DNA from: Streptomyces radiopugnans
GTDB taxonomy: Bacteria > Actinomycetota > Actinomycetes > Streptomycetales > Streptomycetaceae
Direction: 5' to 3'
NCBI RefSeq assembly: GCF_900110735.1
Contig: NZ_FOET01000001.1
Span: 248,001 to 312,000 of the forward strand
DNA: 64,000 nucleotides
Shown: piece after piece, positions 33,515 through 41,838 of the stretch
Layout of the letters: every line of letters starts with the position of its first letter
Numbering within the stretch: the first letter of the stretch is position 1
The notes under the pieces: generated by a model
Database searches by the model: none
What the model saw: only the letters and a program-made list of their open reading frames with translations
Told to the model about the DNA's origin: nothing
Made by a program: the position numbers and the translations under genes

Positions 33515-35245
33515 TCAGGGGCGCCGCAGCAGCAGCTCCGTGTTGCGGTCGCCCGCCTTGCCGGTCAGGGCCGTGCTGCGGCCCGGGGCGTTGAAGGCCA
33601 GTTCGCGGTAGAGCGAGGCCAGGCCGGCGGGGGAGAGGTCGCCGGGTTCGGCGGCGTAGGGGGCCGCGGACTCGACGCAGGTGGTGAAGAGGGAGAGGGT
33701 GCCGTCGCCGTTGTCCGTCAGCTCGATGACGCGGGCGAGCTGAGGGTGGTCCACGTGCGAGGCGGTGGTGATCTCCCAGAAGTGGCCGTGCGGCACGATC
33801 CGGTTGCGGTGGCTGTGGCCGTTGATCCAGGCGATCACATTGGCGTGCCGCCCCAGCAGCGCGGTCAGCTCGGCGCCGCCGACGGTGACGGAGTCGCTGT
33901 AGTGGTGGCTGAAGACCAGCACGCGGTCGTCGCCGTGGCGGGTCAGCTCGCGGTCCAGCCAGCGCAGCTGGGCGGGGCCGATGTGGCCCCGGTAGTCGCC
34001 GTCGGGGTTGGTGGTGTCCAGGCTGACGCCGAGCACGCCGTCGGCGACGCGGAAGGAGTAGTACAGCCGCCCCTCCTCCAGGGCGGCCCGGGTGTAGCCG
34101 TGGCCGGCCGGGCCGGGACCGGTGTACGCCGGGTCCAGGTGCGCCGCGGCGTACTCCCGGGCGGTGAGGGGCGCGCGGGAGGGGTCGGGGGTGACGGTGC
34201 GCGTCCTGCGGGCGTGGGCGCGCAGCAGTTCCCTCAGCGCGGTGCCCCGGGTGTCGCGGCCCCTGCGCACCGATCTGTGGAGCGCGGCGGCCTCGGCCTC
34301 GGGCAGCTCGTACAGCTTCCGCTCACCGGTGGCCAGGTCGGTGAAGTACGCGCTGCCCGCGAAGTGGCCGCCGTGGAGGTCGTCGTGGTTGCCGACGGTG
34401 GAGTACCAGGGGATGGCCAGGCCGGGGCTGGTGAGCCGCCGGATCGCGGCGTCGAGGAAGCCGTCGAGGCGGGGGAAGCCGTACCGGCCCCGGTCGGTGT
34501 CGTCCGCCCCGCCCTCCGGGTGCCAGTACAGGGGCAGTCCGGAGTTCTGCACTCCCTCGTAGCGCAGCGGGTCGCCGGTGTTGGGGGTGATGCGGCCGCC
34601 GCTCATCGCGGTGAGGAACCACTCCGTCTCGGCACGGCAGTTGTTGTCGGTGTTGTCCCCGGTGGTGATCGCGAAACCGAGCGGCGCGCCGGTGGCCGGG
34701 CCGCCGCGCAGCGAGTTGATCCGCTCGACCATCGAGACCAGGCCGTGCACCGACAGCGCCTCGTGCGGGCGCCAGGCGCCGGGCTTCCCGGAGCGCATGT
34801 ACTCGAAGCGCAGCGGGTGCTGCACGTCCGTGACATGGGTGTCGGTGAGGTGGACGAAGGAGGCCAGGACGGTGCGCCGGTCCTCGCGCGCCCCGCCCGC
34901 GGCGGCCAGGTCCTGCCGTACGACCCGCTCCCAGCCGCGCCCCTCGCCCAGCCGCCGGTAGCCGGCCGCGCCGCGCGGCGCGGCGGTGCTCTCCAGCGTG
35001 GTCCCGGCGGGGGAGGGGACGGCCGGGGCGGTGGGCGAGGGGGACGGGGAGGCGGGCGGGGAGGGAGGGGCAGCGGTGGGCGCGGCGGCGTCGGCCGGTT
35101 CCCCGCCCCCGCCGAGGGCCACCCCCGCCCCGGTGGCGACCGCGGCGGCTCCGGCGGCGGCGAGCAGGGTGCGGCGGTCGAGGACACGGCGGTCGAGGGC
35201 GCGGTGAGGGGTGGTGCGGCGGGCGGGCTGGCTGCTGCGGGACAT
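33515..35245 (-). CDS. Tat-exported metallophosphoesterase (PPA1498 family)
   Basis: A 576-residue predicted exported phosphoesterase. The N-terminus has a twin-arginine motif (RRVLDRRTLLAAAGAAAVA) and a Pro/Ser/Ala-rich linker (about 55-85). A large calcineurin-like domain follows, with the metal motifs FVHLTDTHVTDV, AITTGDNTDNN, YSTVGNHDDLHGGH, VFSHHYSD and NGHSHRNR. This matches the Propionibacterium-type TIGR03767 metallophosphoesterases; the physiological substrate is not known. The ATG at 35245 follows GGGGAGAG. Confidence 0.9.
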   Translation of the reverse strand: MSRSSQPARRTTPHRALDRRVLDRRTLLAAAGAAAVATGAGVALGGGGEPADAAAPTAAPPSPPASPSPSPTAPAVPSPAGTTLESTAAPRGAAGYRRLGEGRGWERVVRQDLAAAGGAREDRRTVLASFVHLTDTHVTDVQHPLRFEYMRSGKPGAWRPHEALSVHGLVSMVERINSLRGGPATGAPLGFAITTGDNTDNNCRAETEWFLTAMSGGRITPNTGDPLRYEGVQNSGLPLYWHPEGGADDTDRGRYGFPRLDGFLDAAIRRLTSPGLAIPWYSTVGNHDDLHGGHFAGSAYFTDLATGERKLYELPEAEAAALHRSVRRGRDTRGTALRELLRAHARRTRTVTPDPSRAPLTAREYAAAHLDPAYTGPGPAGHGYTRAALEEGRLYYSFRVADGVLGVSLDTTNPDGDYRGHIGPAQLRWLDRELTRHGDDRVLVFSHHYSDSVTVGGAELTALLGRHANVIAWINGHSHRNRIVPHGHFWEITTASHVDHPQLARVIELTDNGDGTLSLFTTCVESAAPYAAEPGDLSPAGLASLYRELAFNAPGRSTALTGKAGDRNTELLLRRP

Positions 35246-35422
35246 GGGCGTCTCTCCCCGGATGCGAACGCGGCGCCTTGGGACGGGGCGTTCCCCCGCC
35301 CACCGGGATCGTCGGCAGCCGCGGTGACCCGCGTTCCAACGGCGCGCGAACGTCCGGCACCGAACAGCGCTCATGGATCACCGGGGGCCGCGTCCGCCAT
35401 GTCCCGCTCGTCGTGCGTTCAC

Positions 35423-35457
35423 CGGGGAGGCCGGGAGTTCACCTCCCGGCCTCCCCG
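35423..35457 (-). terminator. Hairpin terminator after the Clp-N regulator gene
   Basis: A 15-bp perfect stem (CGGGGAGGCCGGGAG and its complement) with loop TTCAC, located 28 bases past the stop at 35485. Confidence 0.8.
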
Positions 35458-35484
35458 TCGCCTCCCCGCCTCACGTCCTCCGGC

Positions 35485-36243
35485 TCACCCCTCCGGGGCC
35501 GCCTCCGGCCGCGAACCGCCCTGTGCGGCCGCGAACGCGGCCAGCGCCTCGGCGACGTACGCCTCGGCGGCCGCCTTGGTGACGCCCAGGCCGCTCAGCG
35601 GGCCGTCGCCGTCCTCCAGTTCCAGCAGCGCCAGCAGGACGTGCTCGGTGCCGACGTGGTTGTGGCCCAGCCGCAGCGCCTCGCGGAAGGTGAGCTCCAG
35701 CGCCTTCTTCGCCCCCGCGTCGAACGGGACGAGCTCGGGCGCCTCGCCGGCCGCGGGCGGGAGCGCCGCGGTGAGGGCCTCACGGGCCGCCTCCGCCGTC
35801 ACGCCCTGTGCGGCGACCGCCTTCGCGGCGAGCCCGTCCGGCTCGCTCAGCAGGCCCAGGCCCAGGTGCTCGGGCCGGATCTCGGCGTGGCCCGCCGACT
35901 GGGCCTCGTTCTGCGCCGCCACCACGGCGTTCCTGGCCCGGGGGGTGAACCGGCCGAACCCCTGGGCGGGGTCCAGGTCCGGTGCGGAGCCCTTGGGGAC
36001 GAAGCGCTTCTGGGCGGCCTGCTTGGTGATGCCCATGCTCCGGCCGATGTCGGTCCAGGAGGCGCCCGAGCGCCGGGCCTGGTCCACGAAGTGGCCGATC
36101 AGGTGGTCGGCCACCTCGCCGAGGTGCTCCGCGGTGAGGACCGCGGTGGACAGCTGCCGCAGGACGTCGGACTCGGTCTGCTTGATGCCCTCGATCAGGT
36201 CGTCGAGGCGGACGGTGCCCGTGAGGGGTGTCGGATTCTCCAT
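35485..36243 (-). CDS. Clp N-terminal domain protein with helix-turn-helix
   Basis: A 252-residue soluble protein. Residues 1-80 are helical with a putative helix-turn-helix (GASWTDIGRSMGITKQAAQKRF). Residues 95-240 hold two Clp-N repeats (FTPRARNAVVAAQNEAQSAGHAEIRPEHLGLGLL and ALELTFREALRLGHNHVGTEHVLLALLELE) without any AAA+ domain. Such proteins may read the Clp chaperone/protease state or adapt clients, and the helix-turn-helix implies DNA binding. The ATG has no Shine-Dalgarno sequence and coincides with the predicted transcription start. Two copies of a CGTCAACC palindrome cover the promoter, pointing to autoregulation. Confidence 0.85.
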   Translation of the reverse strand: MENPTPLTGTVRLDDLIEGIKQTESDVLRQLSTAVLTAEHLGEVADHLIGHFVDQARRSGASWTDIGRSMGITKQAAQKRFVPKGSAPDLDPAQGFGRFTPRARNAVVAAQNEAQSAGHAEIRPEHLGLGLLSEPDGLAAKAVAAQGVTAEAAREALTAALPPAAGEAPELVPFDAGAKKALELTFREALRLGHNHVGTEHVLLALLELEDGDGPLSGLGVTKAAAEAYVAEALAAFAAAQGGSRPEAAPEG

Positions 36244-36291
36244 GCGTCAACCGTAGGTTGACGATGCCAAGCCGTCAACCCGAAGTTGACG
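36244..36291 (-). promoter_or_regulatory. Leaderless promoter with tandem operators
   Basis: On the minus strand a -35 TTGACG (36278-36273), 17-base spacer and -10 TACGGT (36255-36250) place the start site on the A of the ATG at 36243. Operator 1, CGTCAACC-GTA-GGTTGACG (36245-36263), covers the -10. Operator 2, CGTCAACC-CGA-AGTTGACG (36273-36291), covers the -35. Their centres are 28 bases apart. The region overlaps the 3' end of the DUF1203 gene. Confidence 0.72.
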
Positions 36292-36865
36292 ATTCTCGGT
36301 CGACCGCCTCCACGGGCCCGCGCACCTCGAACTGGAAACAGCCGTACTCCACCGCCCGGACATGGACCAGCGCCGTCTCCGGATCGGCGAACGCCTCGTC
36401 CAGCGCGGCGTCGAGGACGGCGGTGGCGTCCGTCCCCGGATCCCCGGGCAGCTCGACCAGCAGTCCTCCGGCGATACGCCCGCGGGCGTCGTAGCGGCGC
36501 AGGACCCGCCGTACCCCCGGCCGCGCGAACGGGTAGCCCAGCGCTTCCCGGAGGCCGGGCCCGCCGCACTCCGCGGCGTGGACGAACACAGGGCCCTGCT
36601 CGTCGTACGCCCCCGGATCCGCCCCCGTGCGGGCCGCCCACCGCCGCAGCGGCGCGTACGTCACCAGGGCGATCCGCTCGCCGGGCCGGGAGAGCCGCAG
36701 GCAGCAGCGCAGCGGGGCGCCGCCCTCGCCGTCGGCGAACGGCAGGGCCGGGCGCCCGGCGTCGTCCTCCGCGCGCAGCCGCTCCAGTACGGGCGGGGGT
36801 ATGGGGAGGGGGCTGTGGCGGGGTGGCCGGACAGGGGCGTCGAGGGGAGTGCCGTAGGTCGTCAT
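36275..36865 (-). CDS. DUF1203 domain protein
   Basis: A 196-residue soluble protein with the DUF1203 pattern: LRCCLRLSRPGERIALVTYAPL, YDEQGPVFVHAAECGG and YDARGRIAGGLLVE, ending with VEYGCFQFEVRGP. Function is unknown; the double Cys at the start of the domain is a conserved feature. The ATG at 36865 follows GGGAG. Its last codons overlap the operators of the following Clp-N gene, so the two are transcriptionally interlocked. It is divergent from pepN. Confidence 0.85.
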   Translation of the reverse strand: MTTYGTPLDAPVRPPRHSPLPIPPPVLERLRAEDDAGRPALPFADGEGGAPLRCCLRLSRPGERIALVTYAPLRRWAARTGADPGAYDEQGPVFVHAAECGGPGLREALGYPFARPGVRRVLRRYDARGRIAGGLLVELPGDPGTDATAVLDAALDEAFADPETALVHVRAVEYGCFQFEVRGPVEAVDRESSTSG

Positions 36866-36988
36866 GCTCCCACTGTCGCCCCGTATCGCCGCAGGTACCG
36901 GCGGGAAACGGCCATCACGTTCCCCGGGGCGGGCGTGCGAGGATGGCCGGAAAACCGAGAGTCCGGACACACGAAGGAGATGACGCAG

Positions 36989-39568
36989 GTGCCTGGTACG
37001 AACCTCACGCGCGAAGAGGCGCGGGAGCGGGCCCGTCTGCTCGAGGTCGACTCGTACGAGATCGAGCTCGACCTCTCCGGCGCGCAGGAGGGAGGAACCT
37101 TCCGCTCGGCCACCACGGTGAGGTTCGACGCGCGCGAGGCCCGGGAGAGCTTCATCGACCTGGTGGCCCCGGCCGTGCACGAGATCGTCCTCAACGGCGA
37201 GTCCCTCGACCCCGCCGAGGCCTTCGCCGACTCGCGCATCGCCCTGCCCGGCCTGGTCGCCGGACGCAACGAGCTGCGCGTGGTCGCCGACTGCGCGTAC
37301 ACCAACACCGGCGAGGGCCTGCACCGCTTCGTCGATCCCGTCGACCAGCAGGCCTACCTCTACACGCAGTTCGAGGTGCCCGACGCCCGCCGGGTGTTCG
37401 CCTGCTTCGAGCAGCCCGACCTGAAGGCGTCCTTCGCCTTCACCGTCACCGCCCCCGAGGGCTGGACGGTGATCTCCAACTCGCCCGCTCCCGGGACCGG
37501 GGGGCCGCGCGACAACGTCTGGCGCTTCGAGCCCACCCCGCGCATCTCCTCCTACATCACCGCGCTGATCGCCGGCCCGTACCACTCGGTGCACAGCAGC
37601 TGGGAGGACGGCAACGGCCGCAGCGTCCCGCTGGGCGTCTACTGCCGCCCCTCACTGGCCGAGCACCTGGACGCGGACGCGATCTTCGAGGTCACCCGGC
37701 AGGGATTCGACTGGTTCGAGGAGAAGTTCGACCACCCCTACCCCTTCGCCAAGTACGACCAGCTCTTCGTCCCCGAGTTCAACGCGGGCGCGATGGAGAA
37801 CGCGGGCGCCGTCACCATCCGCGACCAGTACGTCTTCCGCTCCAAGGTGACGGACGCCGCCTACGAGGTGCGGGCCGAGACGATCCTGCACGAGCTGGCC
37901 CACATGTGGTTCGGCGACCTGGTCACCATGGAGTGGTGGAACGACCTGTGGCTGAACGAGTCGTTCGCCACCTACACCTCCATCGCCTGCCAGGCCGCCG
38001 CACCCGGCAGCCGCTGGCCGCACGCGTGGACGACCTTCGCCAACTCCATGAAGACCTGGGCCTACCGCCAGGACCAGCTCCCCTCCACGCACCCGATCAT
38101 GGCCGAGATCCGCGACCTGGACGACGTCCTGGTCAACTTCGACGGCATCACCTACGCCAAGGGCGCCTCCGTCCTCAAGCAGCTGGTGGCCTACGTCGGC
38201 GAGGACGCCTTCTTCCGCGGCGTGCAGACGTACTTCAAGCGGCACGCCTGGGGCAACACCCGCCTGACCGACCTGCTCACCGCCCTGGAGGAGACCTCCG
38301 GCCGGGATCTGAAGACCTGGTCGAAGGCGTGGCTGGAGACGGCCGGCATCAACATCCTGCGCCCGGAGATCGAGGTGGACGCGGACGGCGTCATCACCTC
38401 CTTCGCCGTGCGCCAGGAGGCCCCGGCCCTGCCCGCGGGCGCCAAGGGCGAGCCGCTGCTGCGCCCGCACCGCATCGCCGTCGGCTCCTACGAGCTGGAG
38501 GACGGGAAGCTGGTGCGCACCGGCCGGATCGAGCTGGACGTGGACGGCGAGCGCACCGAGGTGCCCGAACTGGCCGGCGCCCGCCGCCCGGCGGTGGTCC
38601 TGCTCAACGACGACGACCTGTCCTACGCCAAGGTCCGCCTCGACGAGGCGTCCCTGGCCACCGTCACCGGCCACCTGGGCGACTTCACCGAGTCGCTGCC
38701 GCGCGCCCTGTGCTGGGCCTCGGCCTGGGACATGACCCGCGACGGCGAGATGGCCGCCCGCGACTACCTGGAGCTGGTGCTCTCCGGCATCGGCAAGGAG
38801 TCCGACATCGGCGTGGTCCAGTCCCTCCAGCGGCAGGTCAAGCTGGCCCTGGACCTGTACGCCGCCCCGGGCTGGCGCGAGAGCGGCCTGCTGCGCTGGT
38901 CCGAGGCCGCGCTGGAGCGGCTGCGCACGGCCGAGCCCGGCAGCGACCACCAGCTCGCCTGGGCACGGGCGCTGGCCGCCACCGCCCGCACCGACGAGCA
39001 GCTCGGCCTGATCGCCGGACTGCTGGACGGCAGCGAGGAGATCGAGGGCCTGACGGTGGACACCGAGCTGCGCTGGGCCCTGCTCCACCGCCTCGCGGCC
39101 ACCGGGCGCGCGGACGCCGACGCCATCGAGGCCGAGCTGGGGCGCGACCGCACCTCGGCCGGCGAGCGGCACGCGGCGGCGGCGCGGGCGGCCCGGCCGA
39201 CGCAGGAGGCCAAGGCGGAGGCGTGGGCCTCGGTCGTGGAGTCCGACAAGCTGCCCAACGCCATGCAGGAGTCGGTCATCGGCGGCTTCGTCCAGACCGA
39301 CCAGCGCGAGCTGCTCGCCCCGTACACCGCGAAGTACTTCGACGCGCTCAAGGACGTGTGGGAGTCGCGCAGCCACGAGATGGCCCAGCAGATCGCGGTC
39401 GGCCTCTACCCGGCCCTCCAGGTCTCCGAGGAGACGCTGCGGGCCACGGACGCCTGGCTGGAGTCGGCAGAGCCCAGCGCGGCCCTGCGCCGCCTGGTGA
39501 CCGAGTCGCGCGCGGGGATCGAGCGCGCCCTGAAGGCGCAGGCGGCGGACGCGGCGGCGGCCGTCTGA
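36989..39568 (+). CDS. pepN: Aminopeptidase N (first copy)
   Basis: An 859-residue cytoplasmic M1 zinc metallopeptidase removing N-terminal residues from peptides, working downstream of ClP-type proteases. The GAMEN exopeptidase motif is near residue 267 (NAGAMENAG). The zinc site is HELAH at 301 with the third ligand Glu in LNESFATYTS. A C-terminal helical ERAP1-like domain follows from about 530. The GTG at 36989 is 9 bases from GGAG; an in-frame ATG 9 bases upstream is too close to the Shine-Dalgarno sequence. A 21-bp stem terminator follows. A paralogue lies at 43012-45624. Confidence 0.95.
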   Translation: MPGTNLTREEARERARLLEVDSYEIELDLSGAQEGGTFRSATTVRFDAREARESFIDLVAPAVHEIVLNGESLDPAEAFADSRIALPGLVAGRNELRVVADCAYTNTGEGLHRFVDPVDQQAYLYTQFEVPDARRVFACFEQPDLKASFAFTVTAPEGWTVISNSPAPGTGGPRDNVWRFEPTPRISSYITALIAGPYHSVHSSWEDGNGRSVPLGVYCRPSLAEHLDADAIFEVTRQGFDWFEEKFDHPYPFAKYDQLFVPEFNAGAMENAGAVTIRDQYVFRSKVTDAAYEVRAETILHELAHMWFGDLVTMEWWNDLWLNESFATYTSIACQAAAPGSRWPHAWTTFANSMKTWAYRQDQLPSTHPIMAEIRDLDDVLVNFDGITYAKGASVLKQLVAYVGEDAFFRGVQTYFKRHAWGNTRLTDLLTALEETSGRDLKTWSKAWLETAGINILRPEIEVDADGVITSFAVRQEAPALPAGAKGEPLLRPHRIAVGSYELEDGKLVRTGRIELDVDGERTEVPELAGARRPAVVLLNDDDLSYAKVRLDEASLATVTGHLGDFTESLPRALCWASAWDMTRDGEMAARDYLELVLSGIGKESDIGVVQSLQRQVKLALDLYAAPGWRESGLLRWSEAALERLRTAEPGSDHQLAWARALAATARTDEQLGLIAGLLDGSEEIEGLTVDTELRWALLHRLAATGRADADAIEAELGRDRTSAGERHAAAARAARPTQEAKAEAWASVVESDKLPNAMQESVIGGFVQTDQRELLAPYTAKYFDALKDVWESRSHEMAQQIAVGLYPALQVSEETLRATDAWLESAEPSAALRRLVTESRAGIERALKAQAADAAAAV

Positions 39569-39584
39569 CGCTCCGGGAGCCCCG

Positions 39585-39631
39585 GAAGGGGGGCGGTGCC
39601 CGCGCCGGAAGCGCGGGCACCGCCCCCCTTC
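39585..39631. terminator. Bidirectional hairpin terminator between pepN and terC
   Basis: A 21-bp perfect inverted repeat (arms 39585-39605 and 39611-39631) with loop CGGAA. It begins 16 bases after the pepN stop and ends 33 bases before the terC stop. Confidence 0.9.
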
Positions 39632-39664
39632 GGTGCTTCCCGGGGGCTCGGCCTCCCGGACTTC

Positions 39665-40735
39665 TCAGCCGGACGGGATGCCGCGCGGTACGGCCGTCTC
39701 CCCGGAGGCGTCCCCGCCGCCCCGGCCGTCTCCGTCGTCCGCGCCGTCCCCGTGGTCATCGCCGCTGCCCCCGGCCCCGGCCCCGGTTCCGGTCCCGTCT
39801 CCGCCCCGGGAGCGGGTGGCCGCCAGGGACCAGCCGATCGAGACGGCGATGGTGGCGGCGATGACCCCGAGGGTGACGGGGATGGGGAGCTTGCCGACGG
39901 GGGTCTCGGACAGGATCAGCTTGACGCCGGCGAAGACGAGCAGGAACGCCAGCCCGTAGTGGAGGTAGGTGAAGCGCCGCAGCAGCCCGGACAGGCAGAA
40001 GTACAGGCTGCGCAGGCCGAGGACGGCGAAGGCGTTGGCCGTCCACACCAGGAAGGTGTCGGTGGTGATGGCCAGGACGGCGGCGACCGAGTCGATGGCG
40101 AAGATCAGGTCGGTGGCCTCGATCGCGACGAGGGCGACGAACAGCAGGGTGGCCACCCGGCGGCCGTCGATCCGGACGAAGAAGCGGTCTCCGTGGTAGC
40201 GGGAGTCGGTCGGAACGACCTTCTTCACCAGCCGTACGAGCGGGTTGCGGTCGGGGTGCACCTCCTCGTCGTGCGAGAAGGCCATCTTCCAGCCGGTCCA
40301 GATCAGGAACGCGCCGAAGAGGTAGGCGGTCCAGAAGAAGACCTGGAGCAGTTCGGCCCCGACGAAGATGAACACCAGCCGGGCGACGAGCGCGCCGATC
40401 ACGCCCCAGAAGAGGATCTTGTGCTGGTAGGCGTCGGGAACGGCGAAGAACGAGAAGACCAGGGCGAAGACGAAGACGTTGTCGATCGAGAGGGCCTTCT
40501 CGATCAGATAGCCCGCGTAGTAGGTGCCGGCGGTGTCGCCGCCCTGCCAGGCCCACAGCACGAGGCCGAAGCCCAGGCCGGCGGCGATCCACACCGCGCT
40601 CCAGGCCGCTGCCTCGCGGAAGCCGATCACATGGTTGTCGCGGTGGGCGAGCAGGTCGACGGCGAGCATCGCGGCGATGCCGAGGGTCAGTGCGGCCCAC
40701 ACCCACAACGGGACGGCCAGGGACGGATCGTTCAA
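39665..40735 (-). CDS. TerC-family integral membrane protein
   Basis: A 356-residue membrane protein of the TerC/Alx family, implicated in metal (Mn2+) export and tellurite resistance. It has about nine helices with the conserved acidic residues in IAAMLAVDLLAHR, EKALSIDNVFVFALVFSFF and IEATDLIFAIDSVAAVLAI. The C-terminus is Gly/Asp/Ser-rich. The TTG start at 40735 is supported by a TTGA overlap with the preceding gene's stop and a GGAAGGA upstream. It is in a two-gene unit behind a USP-like gene. Confidence 0.88.
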   Translation of the reverse strand: MNDPSLAVPLWVWAALTLGIAAMLAVDLLAHRDNHVIGFREAAAWSAVWIAAGLGFGLVLWAWQGGDTAGTYYAGYLIEKALSIDNVFVFALVFSFFAVPDAYQHKILFWGVIGALVARLVFIFVGAELLQVFFWTAYLFGAFLIWTGWKMAFSHDEEVHPDRNPLVRLVKKVVPTDSRYHGDRFFVRIDGRRVATLLFVALVAIEATDLIFAIDSVAAVLAITTDTFLVWTANAFAVLGLRSLYFCLSGLLRRFTYLHYGLAFLLVFAGVKLILSETPVGKLPIPVTLGVIAATIAVSIGWSLAATRSRGGDGTGTGAGAGGSGDDHGDGADDGDGRGGGDASGETAVPRGIPSG

Positions 40736-41241
40736 CGGGATCGGGTTCCTTCCGTCGTCCGAGGGGCCGCCCGGCCCGACGGGCCGGGCGCGGTGCCGCG
40801 CAGGGGGGTCCAGGGCGCGGGGCCCGCCGTGTGCACCGGCGGGCCGCCGTGGAGGGCGGCGGCCTCCCGCAGTGAGCCGGCGTCGGCACCGGCGGGGCCC
40901 GTACGGGCGGCGACCACCGCGTCGCAGCGGTTCCGGCGGGTCAGGGCGACCACCCCGGCGGCCGTCCGCAGCCGTGCGCCGCGGCGCGGCGTCAGACGGT
41001 GGGCGGCGGGGATGTGGCCCAGGCCGGCCCGCCCGACGCGGGGCAGCACCCTGGCCAGGACGGCGGCGCCCGCCTGCCCGGCGGCCCGGTCGTCCACGTG
41101 TGCGGGCAGTACGGCCACCAGCAGCAGGGGCGCCCGGTGGAGCCCGGCCAGGCGTACGGCGTCGTCGACGACGGCGATGTCGTCGAGGCGGTCGGTGAGG
41201 ACGGCGGCGATCGGTCGGGGCGGGAGGTGCGGCATGGTCAC
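40732..41241 (-). CDS. USP-like small protein upstream of terC
   Basis: About 169 residues. The first part, PRPIAAVLTDRLDDIAVVDDAVRLAGLHRAPLLLVAVLP, reads like the beta1-alpha1-beta2 of a universal stress protein domain, and RNRCDAVVAAR resembles its nucleotide side. The C-terminal 50 residues are Pro/Gly/Arg-rich and look degenerate. The ATP-binding GxxG-type end of the family is not evident. The GTG at 41241 is 9 bases after AGGAAGG; ATGs at 41235 and 41274 are alternatives. Coupled by overlap to terC. Confidence 0.65.
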   Translation of the reverse strand: MTMPHLPPRPIAAVLTDRLDDIAVVDDAVRLAGLHRAPLLLVAVLPAHVDDRAAGQAGAAVLARVLPRVGRAGLGHIPAAHRLTPRRGARLRTAAGVVALTRRNRCDAVVAARTGPAGADAGSLREAAALHGGPPVHTAGPAPWTPLRGTAPGPSGRAAPRTTEGTRSR

Positions 41242-41318
41242 GGCGGATCCGCCTTCCTGCGCGGAAACGGTCATATGCCCCAAGGGTCACCCGAAGAGAG
41301 AAGCACGTCAATAATTAC

Positions 41319-41391
41319 GCGAAAAATTCTTCGCTAATCATGGAACGCCTTTCGGGGGTGACACACGAAACGCGGATCGTACGATGGGGGC
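41319..41391 (+). promoter_or_regulatory. Divergent regulatory region with AT-rich palindrome
   Basis: GCGAAAAATTCTTCGC (41319-41334) is a 16-bp palindrome matching at 14 of 16 positions, set in an unusually AT-rich island. On the plus strand GTGACA (41358-41363), spacer 16 and TACGAT (41380-41385) place a start site on the A of the ATG at 41392, so the regulator mRNA is probably leaderless. Confidence 0.6.
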
Positions 41392-41787
41392 ATGACCGCC
41401 TCCCCCTCCCGCGGCGACCGGTGGACCTTCCTCACCAACCACGCCCGCGTACTCCTGCACATCGCCCGCGACCCCGAGGTCCGGCTGCGGGACGTCGCGG
41501 CGTCCATCGGCATCACCGAGCGCGCGACCCAGGCGATCGTCGCCGACCTGGAGGCCGCCGGGTACCTCAGCCGCACCCGGGTCGGCAGGCGCAACCGCTA
41601 CACGATCGATCCCACCGTCGCCCTCCGTCACCCCTCGGAGGCCGACCACCCCGTCGGTGACCTGCTCGACACCTTCCTCCACCGCGAGGATCCCCCGGCC
41701 GCCCCCGCCTCCCGTGACACGGCGGCCCGGGAGGGGGAGAGGCGGGAGGTCTCCGGCGCCCGGCGGCCCGAGGACCTCAGGACCTGA
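41392..41787 (+). CDS. Winged helix-turn-helix transcriptional regulator (MarR/ArsR-like)
   Basis: A 131-residue DNA-binding protein. The winged helix covers residues 10-75: LTNHARVLLHIARDPEVRLRDVAASIGITERATQAIVADLEAAGYLSRTRVGRRNRYTI, with a clear recognition helix and wing. A short C-terminal helix (HPVGDLLDTFLHRE) and a disordered Glu/Arg/Pro tail follow. It is divergent from the USP-like/terC unit and shares with it the AT-rich palindrome at 41319, so it may regulate both. No Shine-Dalgarno sequence. Confidence 0.85.
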   Translation: MTASPSRGDRWTFLTNHARVLLHIARDPEVRLRDVAASIGITERATQAIVADLEAAGYLSRTRVGRRNRYTIDPTVALRHPSEADHPVGDLLDTFLHREDPPAAPASRDTAAREGERREVSGARRPEDLRT

Positions 41788-41838
41788 CGGCCGGAGGGTC
41801 TGGCGGCCTCGGGTGTCCGAGGGCCCGGGGCCCGGCAC

